From: Acanthochromis polyacanthus
Taxonomy: Eukaryota > Chordata > Actinopteri > Pomacentridae
Direction: 5' to 3'
Assembly (NCBI RefSeq): GCF_021347895.1
Contig: NC_067135.1
Location: 3,279,320 to 3,343,319 of the forward strand
Length of the DNA: 64,000 bases
This document shows, one piece after another, positions 53,001 to 64,000 of this stretch (its first letter is position 1; the number at the start of each line of letters is the position of its first letter). The notes under the pieces were generated by a model. That model searched no databases. It saw only the letters and a program-made list of their open reading frames with translations, and was not told the DNA's origin. Made by a program: the position numbers and the translations under genes.

Positions 53001-53497
53001 CTTTTAAGCCAGTAGTTCCACGGAAACTGAGCAAATTCAATTCAATGATTAAAACCAGACATAATGGAAAGTCCTTAAATTTGCTGGTAAGTGTATCTTG
53101 CATCAAATGAAAAAACAAACTGCCTGCAGACGTCTGTATTTAGATGAACGTAGACGACGACAAACAGTCTGTAAAGTCAGTGATGAGACTGTCACAATGG
53201 TGTTTCCTGTGTTTAATGTGAAACTACAGCTTTGACTCAGTGTGTTTTGGCAGGTTTATGGCATTCTGTTGTTTTTGCACAACTACCTAGGCCGACCGTG
53301 CTTCTTCCTGGAAGTAAACAGATGCTGCTGGCCACATGTTGGGGTCCTGCTGGTCGGATCAGTGGTGTTACAATAGCAGATGGTTGCGATGTTCTCAGTA
53401 GGGTGTGGGCTATTGGATCGTGTCTTTCTTGGAAGCCAGTTGACCCGAACGGAGCCAAAGGGGGGAGTGTCTGTTCGTCATTGGGCTGTGGATGCTG

Positions 53498-53500
<3 letters not shown>
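50005..53500. other. ablim2 intron 2: no feature recognised
   Basis: AT-rich intron with several short poly-A runs (51640-51745). No exon or transposon recognised. Confidence 0.5.

Positions 53501-53501
<1 letters not shown>

Positions 53502-53564
<63 letters not shown>
53502..53564 (+). repeat. (CA)n microsatellite, about 31 units
   Basis: Uninterrupted CA for 63 bp. Confidence 0.97.
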
Positions 53565-53568
<4 letters not shown>

Positions 53569-56500
53569 AAAGAGTGCTGGAAGCAGTTCTACATGCTGCA
53601 GTCTACATATGGCTCATGTGAGTGTTTTATATCACAGCTATTTACCTCTATGGTGTGGATAAAGTGTGTTGTCATCATTGTGCCATCTTTTGTACAATTT
53701 AGTAGCTCCTTGTAGACAACACAGGCTATTAGTTCCAATTTTTACAGAGCAGGAAGCATCATATCAACAGGTATATGGTAATAAAATGCACATACACACC
53801 CACGCTTCCTGCAAGAGGTCAGATATTTAAAGTGGAATTTACTGGCTTTTACAACCTGGATCATGTTTTTATAGTTTTAGTCATGATTTGGATTGGTAAT
53901 ACTATAAATACAGTCGCTTATTTTTACAACAAATGGCATAAATTGCTCCAAGTACTGCACTTACATGCAATTGTGAAGTTTTGTTTGTTACAGGTTCTCC
54001 TAAGCTTTATGGCATAGAACATACACTTCAACTGCACATGCCCCAAAATAACAAATTTTTGTTTAGTTTAATTAATTTTACTGTCATGGAAATAGTCGCT
54101 GTAGAACTTTGGAGGTGCTTTGATTGAGCATTCTTTCAACTTTAGCTTTAGTTTGGTCTCCATGGACTTAACAGAACATTAACTGACCAAACCAATGTTA
54201 GACTGACTTTATGAATAGTTCCATCATGTTGAGAGTATTGAGAGTTAAGCTAAAGCTAGTATTCTGGAAAAAGAGCAAAGTCTTAGCCCTTCGAAACTTC
54301 GTGAGTTTTTCTGTTTGGCATGAAGGACAATGAGAACGTCTACATATCAGACCAATGTGCACCTGTTGTAGTGTGAAGAAAACTGTCCACAACCACGAGA
54401 CGAATGTAGTGTGATCACAGAGATGTATTATTTTATGCTAGCTACCTTCTAGATTAAGACTTAGCAGTACATTGCTGCCTACACATTGTTGCGTCAACAT
54501 CAAAGATCGACTACAGTTAGAGGATGTATTATAATATACAGTAAACATTTATGTAGGACTTTAAAACTCTGGTATGGGTACTTCTCCTGGAGTAGGAGAT
54601 TAGAAAATAGTAGCAACAAGCCGGAATCAGCCCTATTTTTGGCATTTTAGGCATTCATGTGATTTTAGAACTCTTCCAAAAGATGATCATTGTCAGGTGT
54701 ACCTCAAAATAAGACTGTAAAACCTGTCTCAAACATTTGACAATGTTGCCTCATTACAGTAGATGCCTGCTTGCAATCTGTTCCAGTGCATTTATGAACA
54801 CATTCAACTTGCCAAAAGGATCAATTCAAGATTCAAGATTCACGTAATTGCCTCACGTTGCAAGGAAATTGGATCAGGCTGCCATCGATGCTGCATCCAT
54901 TAAAACATTCCACAGACATTCAAGGCAGGTGATGTCAGATTCTTTTACACTTTTTTATATAAGTGTGGACCCATGAGCTGGGCAAATCAACACCAGCAGG
55001 CTGAAGACGCAACAGTCAAGGTCGTGAAATTGACTCGTGCACGACAGCGGCCCACCCACGCCCCGAACCATCCCACCATCGGCTCCATAGCCACATTGGT
55101 GGTGAGTCATTGTAAAACATGAGTCAAGGTCGCGCATTCATAGCAGAAAACACATAGCACATGTATATTTAACTCTGCACTGCACACACTCACACACACT
55201 TTGGCTCATTGTGAAACATGAGGCAGAGTCAAGGTCACCTTCATGTAACATGCAGCACATATATTTTGTATGACCCCTTATCATGTCAGTCGATAAGACC
55301 TCTGGGAGTGTTGTGTGTTCTAAAGATACATCTTGTCTGTCTTTTTCAGTGACACACACACAAACTGGACAAACCTCCTCAGATGTGTGTTCTCTATTCT
55401 GTGCTGCATGGATTAGATTAGACTGAATTGCATGTCTTTTACATGACATTTAGATCATTTGTGGGGAGGTACGTCCTGTATCTTCTCCCTTTTTAGTGGA
55501 CGGTTACTTTGAGCAGCCAGCAAACACAATGTATAAGTGAGCATAGTAACAATTCTCCAGAAATCCCATGCTAATGCTTCTCGTGCTGTATTCTGTAAAA
55601 GATCACAATCTTTCAGAAACATTGTGTGTTTTTCTTGTGAACACAACTGGTTTCTGCTTGCAAAGTTCATATTGGCCATGTTGAACCTTTTATTTAATGT
55701 TATTTTGGTATTTATCCATTGGTTACTGGGGGCAGAAACTAATTTTATTCCAAAAATCATCATCGAAAGTCTTTTGAAGTTATTTGCGTGAGCATGTTAG
55801 CAAACTAGCTGCTATAAAACAGAGCGACATTAGCATTCTCTCTGTTTAGCTTTGTTTTGGTCTGACTGACTTTAGGAAGAGTTTCATCATGTCAAGAATA
55901 TTAACCATGAAGCTAAAGTTAAATAATATTAAAGAAGACATTAAACATCAATACAGCTTTGACTTTACATGCGTTTCTATAGGCTCCCATGCATTACATA
56001 CACTGACATTATGATTACATCTTTAAACCCGTAAAGGAATGCATGTGAATTTCAACCAGATTCAACTGTGAATGTTCTCTTGGATTTACTGCTTTTGGGT
56101 TGGGCCGTATTTGGATTATTCATTTGGTTTTTTACACCAGTTGTAACTCACTTCCTCATATCTTTTCCAAACCTTTGAGTCTGTCACTGTATTCTCCGTA
56201 GACCGTGTTTGAGCACGAGTAAAACAGATGCACTATCTTTTATTTATGGACCACAACGGGGCGAATTTGTCGCACATCCATCCATTCAAGCATGTAACTT
56301 CCTCACTCGTTCTGCGTGCTGAATTCAAGGAAAAGCAGAGCAGACCGGGCTCTGAGATCCTCCAGCGTGGAGGAAACAGATTCAACAACACGCTGAATTC
56401 CTCCGAGAGCCTCTGAGTACATTCACATTATGTAAGTGGCTTCACAGTTCATGAGATAAGCCTTTGGAGATGGAAGTAATCAGTTTCCTGTGGAGTAATC

Positions 56501-57400
56501 TGCACTTCAGCCTTGGAAAATGCTGTAATCATGTTCCTACTGCGGTGTAACCTTTATACCTACTTAACATCAACAACCTGAGGAGAACTAGTAGTCCTGT
56601 CAGCCCCATTATTGCTTCTGATTACGTAGAATTAGAGTGGAGTTGAAGTTATGCTTTCCGTGCTTCTGGGTGAGCAAACATTCGGGGTTAGTGCCCTTAA
56701 AGAACCCAACAAACATGCACTTATGTGTTCATGCACACCCTCCCTACGACCACACACCCCGAGTTCAAAAGGTCAAACCCTCCTGGCATCCGTCGGAGGT
56801 TTATCTCGCTAAAGGCACGTAGCCCCCGACATGTTCTGCTCTTCTCAGCAAAGTCTCTGGACAAAATGACTAATTAGCTGCATGATGACCTCATCCACAG
56901 AGCGAACACACACATCCACTCACACCCCGTGTTGTCAAGGAGATGGAATGGTTTGGACATGATGAAATCAGTGCTTGAACACAACACTGAGTTGAATTTG
57001 GAGTAGGGGTCAAGGCTGACTTTGATGCTTTTGTGTTTTCATTGAATTGTTAGCTAATTTCAAGCTTCTTTTCTCAATATAAATGTTAATAGTAGTTGCT
57101 AGTCTGACTGTCAAGTGGAAGTGGAGAAATCTTTCATGCAGCAAAACGTAAAAATGTGGGTGCTTTTTAAAGATTTTTAGATGTAATTTTTGTGTTTTGA
57201 AGCGATAAAATGAAACAGTACTTGGACATATTTGAGGAGGCAGTCTAACTTTCAGTTTACTCATATTTAAGAGCTCTAAGAGCACATTAAAGACGCTAAT
57301 AAGTACTTTTTAGAGTATGGACCATGGAACAGCCCTGTTTTACTGCAAATGTTTTATTTTTATGGTACTTTATGTCACAATCACCAACTACTTATAAAGA
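53565..57400. other. ablim2 intron 2: no feature recognised
   Basis: Ordinary intron sequence. A near-repeat of ATTCAAGATTCAAGATTCA lies at 54825-54843. Confidence 0.5.
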
Positions 57401-57459
57401 TGAAGGAACCTGTCATTCAAAGTGGCCATAACTTCAAATTTGCATACTTTTAGCGCCTT

Positions 57460-57720
57460 AATACAACCTGAAGACGAGAGATGTATTAAAACTCACCCCG
57501 ATATAGTTGTTCTTTTCAGGAGAATTATCCATAGACACCAAAACTGTTTTTGCACCAGGCCGTGAATGTGATCATTTGTGCTATAAAATTGTGCATTTTA
57601 ACATGGGGCTCTATGGGGACTGAGTCGCTTTTAAGGTCAGCCTCCAGTGGCCATTTGTGGAACTGCACATTTTGGCACTTTCACTTCATTTTTCAGTTGT
57701 ACAGGTTGCTTACAGTTAGA
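57460..57720 (+). repeat. interspersed repeat fragment (CCTCCAGTGGCCATTTG type)
   Basis: CACCAGGCCGTGAATGTGAT, ATGGGGCTCTATGGGGACTG, CAGCCTCCAGTGGCCATTTG and TGGCACTTTCACTTCATTTTTCAG resemble the 3' part of the repeat group seen at 12390 and 47330 as it usually appears in fish genomes. Confidence 0.45.
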
Positions 57721-58870
57721 GTTGCTTCATTAGCAATTTTAAACATCTGTTTCTTTGCAGCATTTAACATGTGAGAAGACCTACACTTTTTGTATTTAGC
57801 TCAGATTATGGGATTAGTTAGCCTAGCTTGCTATCCTTAGTACAGTTTCCCATTAATTGTTATTTTTCAGCCATGTTTTAGAGTTGCAAAACAGGACTTA
57901 TTGTAATCTAACAATCAAACAGGCTTTCAGTATGTTCTAACCACTTGTTGGCATCTATGAAGAAGGAAGTAAAAAAGAGTTGTCATTCTGAATTTATCTG
58001 AAATAGACCCAGAAAAAAGCAAAAATAGATCTAGTTTAGTCAGTTGTCGTAATCTTTACCTTCTGTCTGATTGTTAATTTCAGTAATTACATGTTTTGAT
58101 GCTAAAAATGTACCTTTTTTCATCTTATTATTGTCTTCTCTGAAGCATTTACGTCCGCAGGTTTACAAAATAAACTTAATATTAGAGAACCCAGCATAAT
58201 TTATTATAAGAATGAATTGTTTTCCAAACTCTGGTATTTCTGTCAGGGAATATTTGAAAGGGAACTTCACTCGCAGCTCGATTAAACCCAGTTTAGTGAC
58301 TTTCATATCCGGCTCTGTTTCATTTCTTCAACCTCTCGCTGCCTTTTAACACATCCCATGTGAAGGAGGGATTAGGGATTGATGGATAGGAAAGATGAAA
58401 GCTGTGAGAAAGGGAGGAGAGGAAGACAGCCTTGACAATTTTCATTAGCAATGAGGGACAAGACTGGAAAAAAAACATCTTCTGTCTTCCTCTCCTTATG
58501 TAATGTACTCTGGCACAAACTTTTTGATCTGCATTAGAGGCTAGATTGCGAGTAACTTCTCCTCTCCGGTATGCAGACGAAACGAATAATGTGAAATGAT
58601 GGGAGGTTTGCCATCACTTTTAAAAGGATGTAATGCTTTCGGGTAGCGCTATAAATGATGAATGTGGACCAAGTTGTACTGAAATGATGAGCTGCTTAAA
58701 CAGATAAGTTCTAATACAGTAAGGAGAGGAGCCTGAGTGCCAACTGGCAGCGCAGGTATAAATATACAGGGATTGAAACTGATAGGAAACAGCACTCAGG
58801 GCTCTGAGGGAGGATTTCAGTCTTCGTAAGCCTTCCTGTCTCTTTCTGTGTAGCAGAGTTGGTTTTGATT
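57721..58870. other. ablim2 intron 2: no feature recognised
   Basis: No exon or repeat recognised. Confidence 0.5.
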
Positions 58871-58889
58871 CATTTTGGACAAGTTTGAT

Positions 58890-59500
58890 GTCATGTTAAG
58901 TCAAAGCTCAAGAGCATTAAAGTCTGCCAGAGAGTCTAGTTTCATGATAATCCTCTCAAGTAAATCTAAATAAGTTATTGCCAAGGGGAAAGAAAGTCTC
59001 AAAACATCCTAAAAGAACACAAACTAATTAATTAGTTGGTCTTTCGTTCATCTCACTGGAGTCCAAAGTCAAGTTTCAGGTCTGTTACAGCAAACTTCGG
59101 GTTAAGTCCAAGTGAAATCCCAAATCAATTGAGGCAAATCTCAAGAGACATTTTCAGGTTTTCGTTAATGTCTACTCCACATCTCATAACTGTCAGAAAA
59201 TATCTTGAAGCATGTTCAAGACTGCCAGAAAGTGTCTTGAAACTTGTTCAAATAAAGTGTTACTTCATGTCTCAAGCCTGAAGTGAAACTCACCCTCAAG
59301 TCTCTCAAGAGAAGTTCAGAATAAGTCTTGAGTCTCTCCAATGTCTCAAGTCTAGTCTTTAGTCTTGTACAGTAAGTCTCAAGTTGTTTCAGACAAGTTA
59401 AGTCAAAGCTTTAGACGGTAAAGTCTTAATTAAGCCAAGTCTCACAGCAGCTAAGTCTAAGTCCAGTTTTGAATCCTTAGTGTCATTTAAGTCTCTAAAA
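58890..59500 (+). repeat. degenerate AAGTCTCAAGTC-rich region
   Basis: Dozens of AAGTC, TCAAGTCTC, CTCAAG and AAGTCCAA words, densest at 59220-59480 (TCTTGAGTCTCTCCAATGTC, TCAAGTCTAGTCTTTAGTCT). It looks like an old tandem array of a heptamer-like unit. Its 81-codon frame is an artefact. Confidence 0.65.
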
Positions 59501-61130
59501 TATGGCTCGATTGTTACCTAAATTATGGACTAGAATTGTTCTAGTCCAACCACACTGTTATCAGAAGGGTTCCATATAGAGCCAGACTTTGCCTCTTTAT
59601 GCCTTTTTGGTTTGCCATCTTTGTAAAGAAACCTTGAGAAGCAATTATGCTCAAATGGAGAGTTATGTTGCTTTGAAGAGGTCTTTATAACTGGAAACCA
59701 TCTTGAGTTTCAGGTTTTGTCTTTCATTCTAACTCTTATAACAGAGCTCTTTAGGAATCCTATTATTTCTGGGTGTATCTCATTCATCCATCCTCTCAGC
59801 TCTCCCATCTGCTGGTGTTTACTCCATCAGCCCCTGAGCATTATCTCATTCTAGACAGGTTGCCAGACATCTGAACCGGATGTAAGCAAGCCGGTAGCAG
59901 CCGCTGGAAAGTATTTCGTCCACTTCCTGTGAAAACATTCCTGCTCGTATTGTTGTGATTGTTTTATTAGCGCCGTGCCGTATGCCCTGGTAGGGCTTGA
60001 TAAAAAAGTGAAATTGCACAAACGCTGGTCAAAGGTTGTCCAACATGTCGGTCAAAGTTTTTACAAGGGGATAAAAGGGTGGGAGAGTTGGAGTGTTACG
60101 CAACTAGTAGGAAAGTGTGAATTGTTGTAGTTTCACTTTGGATATGTGACAGATGAAAAACATCACAGAGCTTGTAAACTCTGCTTCTTCAACTACATCA
60201 GTCACTTTTAAACCCCTCTAATCCCAGTTGGCACAAGCTGGATATGCATTTAAGGAGTTGTGCAATATTATAGCTTCTTCTGATAGGAGACAAAATCCTC
60301 CAAGTTGGAGCTGTTTTATGTTCTACAAGCACACGGAGTATAATAAATGAGTTATTGGTGTCTGATTTCATTGAAGCTGTAGTGATTGCAAGACACGAGG
60401 TGAATGTTTTCAGTGGAGAGCAGCTTGGGAAGGGTTGCTCAGCTGGTTGGATCTTTGTTTTATTGGTTTGAGACGTCTGCCAATGAAGTGGACATCAATA
60501 AAGAGACTTTAATGAGAGCTGGGAATGCCACCAGCACCGATTTCACACACATTTTCTACATGTGTCACATCATACCGTCGTACATTCCTGCAAGTATGAG
60601 CGGGATACCTTGCACCTCTACACAACTCTGCAAGTTTATGTTTTTAGGTGTGTGCCAGAAGTTCAGTGAGCAGTATCAGGGCACCGCACCAATCAGCATC
60701 TCCCATTTATCTTTCCTGTTGCTCTTTCCACAAAGAAAGAATGGAAGGGGACAGACGGGAGGGTTTTGTTTTTGCTAAAGGAGTGGGAAAATAAAGCCAG
60801 GTTTCCCCCCTCCGAGGGCGTGGCAGCTCGGATGATGTCAGACAGTCGCTACAGTTACCGTGTAGTCATTCTGTCATTTTTTGTGAGGTATTTACACATG
60901 CTAATATCATCCCTGTTCTCATGTGATGTTATTTACCATTAAAGCAAACAATCAGACGTGTCAGACTGGCTCTGCTCACCTCAATACCTCCTCTTCCTTT
61001 TGCTTCTTTGACCATGAATGTATATATTCTACGTAGGTTTGTATTTATGCGTATCTGTTTGTGAAGATTTTGTGCTCAGGTAGTCATAGTAACAGAGTGC
61101 AAAACATGCTTTAGATAATCGCTTTTGTAC
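59501..61130. other. ablim2 intron 2: no feature recognised
   Basis: No repeat recognised. A 124-codon frame at 60404-60778 has no recognisable similarity and no splice support in the ablim2 direction. Confidence 0.5.
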
Positions 61131-61133
61131 AGG

Positions 61134-61375
61134 ACCAGTCAAAACTTAGGACACACCTACTCCCTTAGGGGTTTTTTTTCCCCCACTTTTTCTGCAGTTT
61201 AGACCAAAATTGCAGCAAAACTAACATCAAACTGTGAAATAACACATGCACAGTCATGGTATTTTCTCAGCCAGCTTCATGAGGTTAGCACCCAGAATAA
61301 TTCAACCATCTGCAAACCACTACCATCTGTTCACCTTCAGCATCTCCCCAACAACTCGGTGATTGGAAGAAAAAG
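61134..61375 (-). mobile_element. Tc1-like transposon terminal relic
   Basis: ACCAGTCAAAACTTAGGACACACCTACTCCC, TGTGAAATAACACATG and TTTTCTCAGCCAGCTTCATGAGGT follow the order at the end of a common fish Tc1-like element (CAGTCAAAAGTTTGGACACACC...CAACCAGCTTCATGAGGT). Strand is given to match the transposase relic at 62815-63045. Confidence 0.6.
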
Positions 61376-61550
61376 TTAGATTTTGCTCTTCAGACGATCC
61401 CGTCTGCACAAAATGAACTAAACTGCATTCTCAATAATGTTTAAAGGGAAATACAATTATTTTGTTTTAGAATAAGCATAATTTATGACCTGTTACATGG
61501 TGGGAAAGGAGTTTGAAAGAGTATCAAAGTCTGTGTTTGGAGGACTGGAC

Positions 61551-62184
61551 TTAAAGGGGAACTTCGCTTTTTTTCAACCTGGGGTCTGTTTTCATGTCTT
61601 TTCATACATGTGAGTGATGGAGAAATGAATTTTCGACATAGCTCCACTATTTAGCCAGGCAGGCAGCTTAGCAGCTCAGCTAGCGAAAAGTATGAGGCAA
61701 CTTGCCCCCCCGCGTCAAAGTCCGCCCTAACGTGCTTTTTTTCCCCACACTGACCGGCTCAGATAGTCTCAACGAGTATCCCACAACATACTAGAGATGA
61801 GAAGTGAACGAAAACCTCCACATTACCTGGTGATCGCTCTTTGTTGTGGTCTGTATCCAAATCTCGGGACGCTAGAAAGCAAATCTCGTTCCGAAATCGG
61901 GCGATAGCTGTTTCTCCCACCGGTGTTTTGGCGCGAGCTATCGCCCGATTTCGGAATGAGATTTGCTTTCTCGCGTCCCGAGATTTGGAGATTTGGCGGA
62001 CTTTGACACGGGGGGGAAAGTTGCCCCATACTTTTCACTAGCTGAGCTGCTAGCTGAGCTGCTAAGCTGCCTGCCTGGCTAAATACTGGAGCTATGTTGA
62101 AAATTCATTTCTCCATCACTCACATGTATGAAATGACATATGAAAACAGACCCTAGGTTGAAAAAAACCGAAGTTCCCCTTTAA
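61551..62184. mobile_element. foldback-type MITE with nested inverted repeats, 634 bp
   Basis: Begins TTAAAGGGGAACTTCGCTTT and ends ACCGAAGTTCCCCTTTAA. Outer arms 61551-61725 and 61995-62184 are highly complementary throughout (for example TTTAGCCAGGCAGGCAGC against GCTGCCTGCCTGGCTAAA); the right arm has an extra TAGCTGAGCTGC. Inner arms 61857-61909 and 61936-61988 pair at 51 of 53 positions around a 26-base loop. Only 61726-61856 is unpaired. TTAA (or TA) at both ends is the likely target duplication. No transposase coding. Confidence 0.9.
61857..61988. repeat. inner palindrome of the foldback element
   Basis: The 53-bp arms (CCAAATCTCGGGACGC... and its complement) differ at two positions and flank CACCGGTGTTTTGGCGCG-containing loop sequence. 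GC-rich compared with the rest of the intron, with AAATCGGGCGATAGCT facing AGCTATCGCCCGATTT. Confidence 0.93.
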
Positions 62185-62550
62185 ACTCAGAAGATCATGA
62201 TGAATGACGTAATTTCAGTCTCAGAATTTTGTTTTTTCTTGTTTGCTTTTGTTTTCATTCACTTTTTGGTTCAATTTAGGCACAAAAAATCTGTGTTTAG
62301 GTTTAGGAAAACATGTTTTGTCAGACATTTGTTACATACAGAAGCTCGGTTAAGGTTAAGCTTCACAAGTGCTTGCTTAGAATCAGGAAATATGTTATGG
62401 TTTGGGTTAAAATACAACCATTTCACTACATGTTTGACGTTTCTCCTCTATTTTCTGGGTTACCAGGTTGCCAAAGTTCTGGACTATTGTACTTAAAAGA
62501 CTAGATTGATCATATTACAGTATTTGCATTGCAGAGACTACAATGCCTGG
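62185..62550. other. ablim2 intron 2: spacer, no feature recognised
   Basis: Ordinary sequence between the foldback element and the L2 relic. Confidence 0.5.
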
Positions 62551-62554
62551 TTGA

Positions 62555-62760
62555 CTTACCAATGATTACATTGCCTCATCTTTCATCTGCGCAGTATTGT
62601 CAAAATCAGGAATATCTTGTTTCAGAGTGATGCTCAGAAACTAGTCTGTAACTTCTAGGCTGGACTATTGTAACACTTTATCAGAAAGTCCCAAAATCTC
62701 TCTCAGAAACCTCCTGCTAACACAAAATGCTACAGTCAAATTCTAACATACATACATACA
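62555..62760 (+). pseudogene. L2-type LINE reverse transcriptase relic
   Basis: Conceptual reading gives SSFHLRSIVKIRNILFQSD in one stretch, then, after a stop, GLDYCNTL and LLTQNATVKF. These correspond to FHLRNIAKIR, SRLDYCN and LQLVQNAAAR of L2/CR1-group reverse transcriptases. Broken by stops; no intact frame, clearly dead. Confidence 0.6.
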
Positions 62761-62814
62761 TGAGTTTGTTTCATGTATTCAAAGGTCTTCTGGTGTTCTT
62801 TGCTCAAGCAGCTC

Positions 62815-63045
62815 TCATCTTCATCCTCTCTGCTGCAGAGGTAACTCCTGGTCCTCCTTTCATGAGGTGGTCCTTCCTTGAACCAGTTTCATTGCAGTGT
62901 TTGATGGTTTTTATGTCTTAGGACTTGAGGAAGCTTTAAAGTAATGATGGACCCTTCATTCCCTTGACATGGTTGAGCAGTTTCTACCATGAGATAAATT
63001 ACTGCAGCAGTGGAATAGATGCTATTTGCTGAATACCCACACCAT
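62815..63045 (-). pseudogene. Tc1-like transposase N-terminal relic
   Basis: On the minus strand a frame ending at 62889 includes VETAQPCQGNEGSIITLK and PQVLRHKNHQTLQ, which follow the N-terminal helix-turn-helix of fish Tc1-like transposases (KTAQIS..., SIITLR). The plus strand also shows CTCTGCTGCAGAGGTAACTC and TGATGGTTTTTATG, wording found in these elements. Frameshifted and truncated; no catalytic DDE residues in the window. Confidence 0.6.
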
Positions 63046-64000
63046 CTGATGGTTTTGAAAGCATTAACCCCCTGCACCCTTGGGTGAACTGATGGTAACA
63101 TATCATACAGGTAAAAATGCACTTCGCAGATCCCAGTCCAGTTCCTGACAGGCTGCACATCATTCCACTTCTCACTTTGCCCGTACTTCCTGCCCGTCGG
63201 TGCTGTACCTGCCTGTGCCAATAAAGGCTAAAGCACAAAAAATTAAAAACCTGCCCACCCTGGAGGCTCCTGTACCGGCACCAGGCTGGATCTGATATTA
63301 AAAACACAACTGGCAGTATTTTTCAAAGGTAGCAGAATGTGGCACATTCAGTGAAAAGCTGCCAAGGACAATGACTACAGCGACTAAAATGGATGTTGTT
63401 CGACATTACTGCTTGAGAATGCATTCAGTAGCATCGGTTCATTTGTTATAAGGCTGTTTTTTACTCTCTACTTTACAGTTTTGGTGCAAAAATCTGCATT
63501 TTTGGAGTCTTTTGTTGATCTCACTCTCGTGCGGCGATGGAGACAGAGTCTTATTGTGTTCCTTCAGACTTTGACAATTATCTCTTGTTCACGGAAGCTT
63601 AAGATTGTTCATTTTTTGAAGTTGTTTAGCTGCTGCTGACTGAATTTCAGAAGCTTTTATTAGGTGGCAGTTTCTAAAAGTAGTGTAGCGGCTTAAGGGA
63701 TTAAGGAGACAAGGCATTCTACCACTTTTACAAAGCCAATCTGCTGAATAAAAGCCACCCAAGACTAAGATATTGGCAAGACTGAGCAAAGACTGGCTTC
63801 AAGGAATAAAATAACCTACATATGCTCACATGTGCTCACATAGGTGCATTTAGAGACGACATAACCGCAACAGCAGGGACAATTAAACTGTTTCTCTCAC
63901 GTTTTACATGGAATTTTCTTGAAGTCACACACATTTTGAAGGATTTATTTATTCATAAGTTTTGTCTAATCTACCTCCCTCTTCTTTTTCATCTTCCCCT
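63046..64000 (+). other. ablim2: ablim2 intron 2 continuing past the window
   Basis: No exon or transposon recognised up to the window edge, so the second half of LIM1 lies at least 17.9 kb beyond exon 2. Confidence 0.6.

Noticed and set aside
60404..60778. 124-codon plus-strand frame
   Set aside because: No recognisable domain; intronic position without acceptor/donor that would keep the ablim2 frame or LIM pattern.
62889..63307. Minus-strand frames of 102-110 codons as host genes
   Set aside because: The recognisable part is a Tc1-like transposase remnant; the rest is unrelated intron read-through.

Overview
This window is vertebrate nuclear DNA, almost certainly from a teleost fish. It has split genes with GT-AG introns, AT-rich introns full of CA-repeat microsatellites, and fish-typical mobile elements (a Rex3/RTE-like LINE, L2 relics, Tc1-like relics, TTAA-flanked MITEs). 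There are no operons, CRISPR arrays or prokaryotic signals. Most long open frames in the window are translations of simple repeats or chance intronic frames.

Two protein-coding genes are supported, arranged head to head. (1) 951-2369, minus strand: exons 1-4 of zcchc4, the 28S rRNA m6A methyltransferase. They carry the GRF zinc finger, a second Cys/His finger and the start of the methyltransferase domain. The rest of the gene lies beyond position 1. (2) 5006 onward, plus strand: exon 1 (5006-5018) and exon 2 (45943-46107) of an actin-binding LIM protein gene, best matched to ablim2. Exon 1 codes only Met-Ser-Ser-Thr plus one base. Intron 1 is about 40.9 kb, and exon 2 carries the N-terminal linker and the first half of LIM domain 1. 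Intron 2 runs from 46108 past the window end with no further exon recognised.

The 2.6 kb between the two start codons holds a motif resembling the ZNF143/Staf site (ACTACATTTCCCATAATTCC, 3616-3635), an imperfect hairpin, and a CG-richer segment just before the ablim2 start.

The introns are a repeat landscape. They hold a 405-bp tandem duplication (5.4-6.3 kb), a 507-bp inverted-repeat transposon with a clear target-site duplication (15.1-15.6 kb), and a 1.7-kb TTTCC array with a higher-order unit (17.4-19.06 kb). An 0.8-kb pyrimidine-only tract follows (20.6-21.4 kb). A TTAA-flanked piggyBac-type MITE that keeps a 19-codon transposase-like start lies at 27.7-28.07 kb, and a 5'-truncated but open LINE at 32.46-33.59 kb. 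Further along are another TTAA MITE (34.5-35.0 kb), a 62-unit CA tract (35.25 kb), a GCATA-based minisatellite (44.2-44.8 kb), Tc1/L2 relics, and a 634-bp foldback element with nested palindromes (61.55-62.18 kb).

No new enzymatic or defence system is visible. The most interesting material is structural: dense polypyrimidine arrays on the sense strand of a 41-kb first intron, two well-delimited nonautonomous transposons of unusual architecture, and the head-to-head zcchc4/ablim2 pair. Family assignments rest on recognition from memory; no database search was possible.
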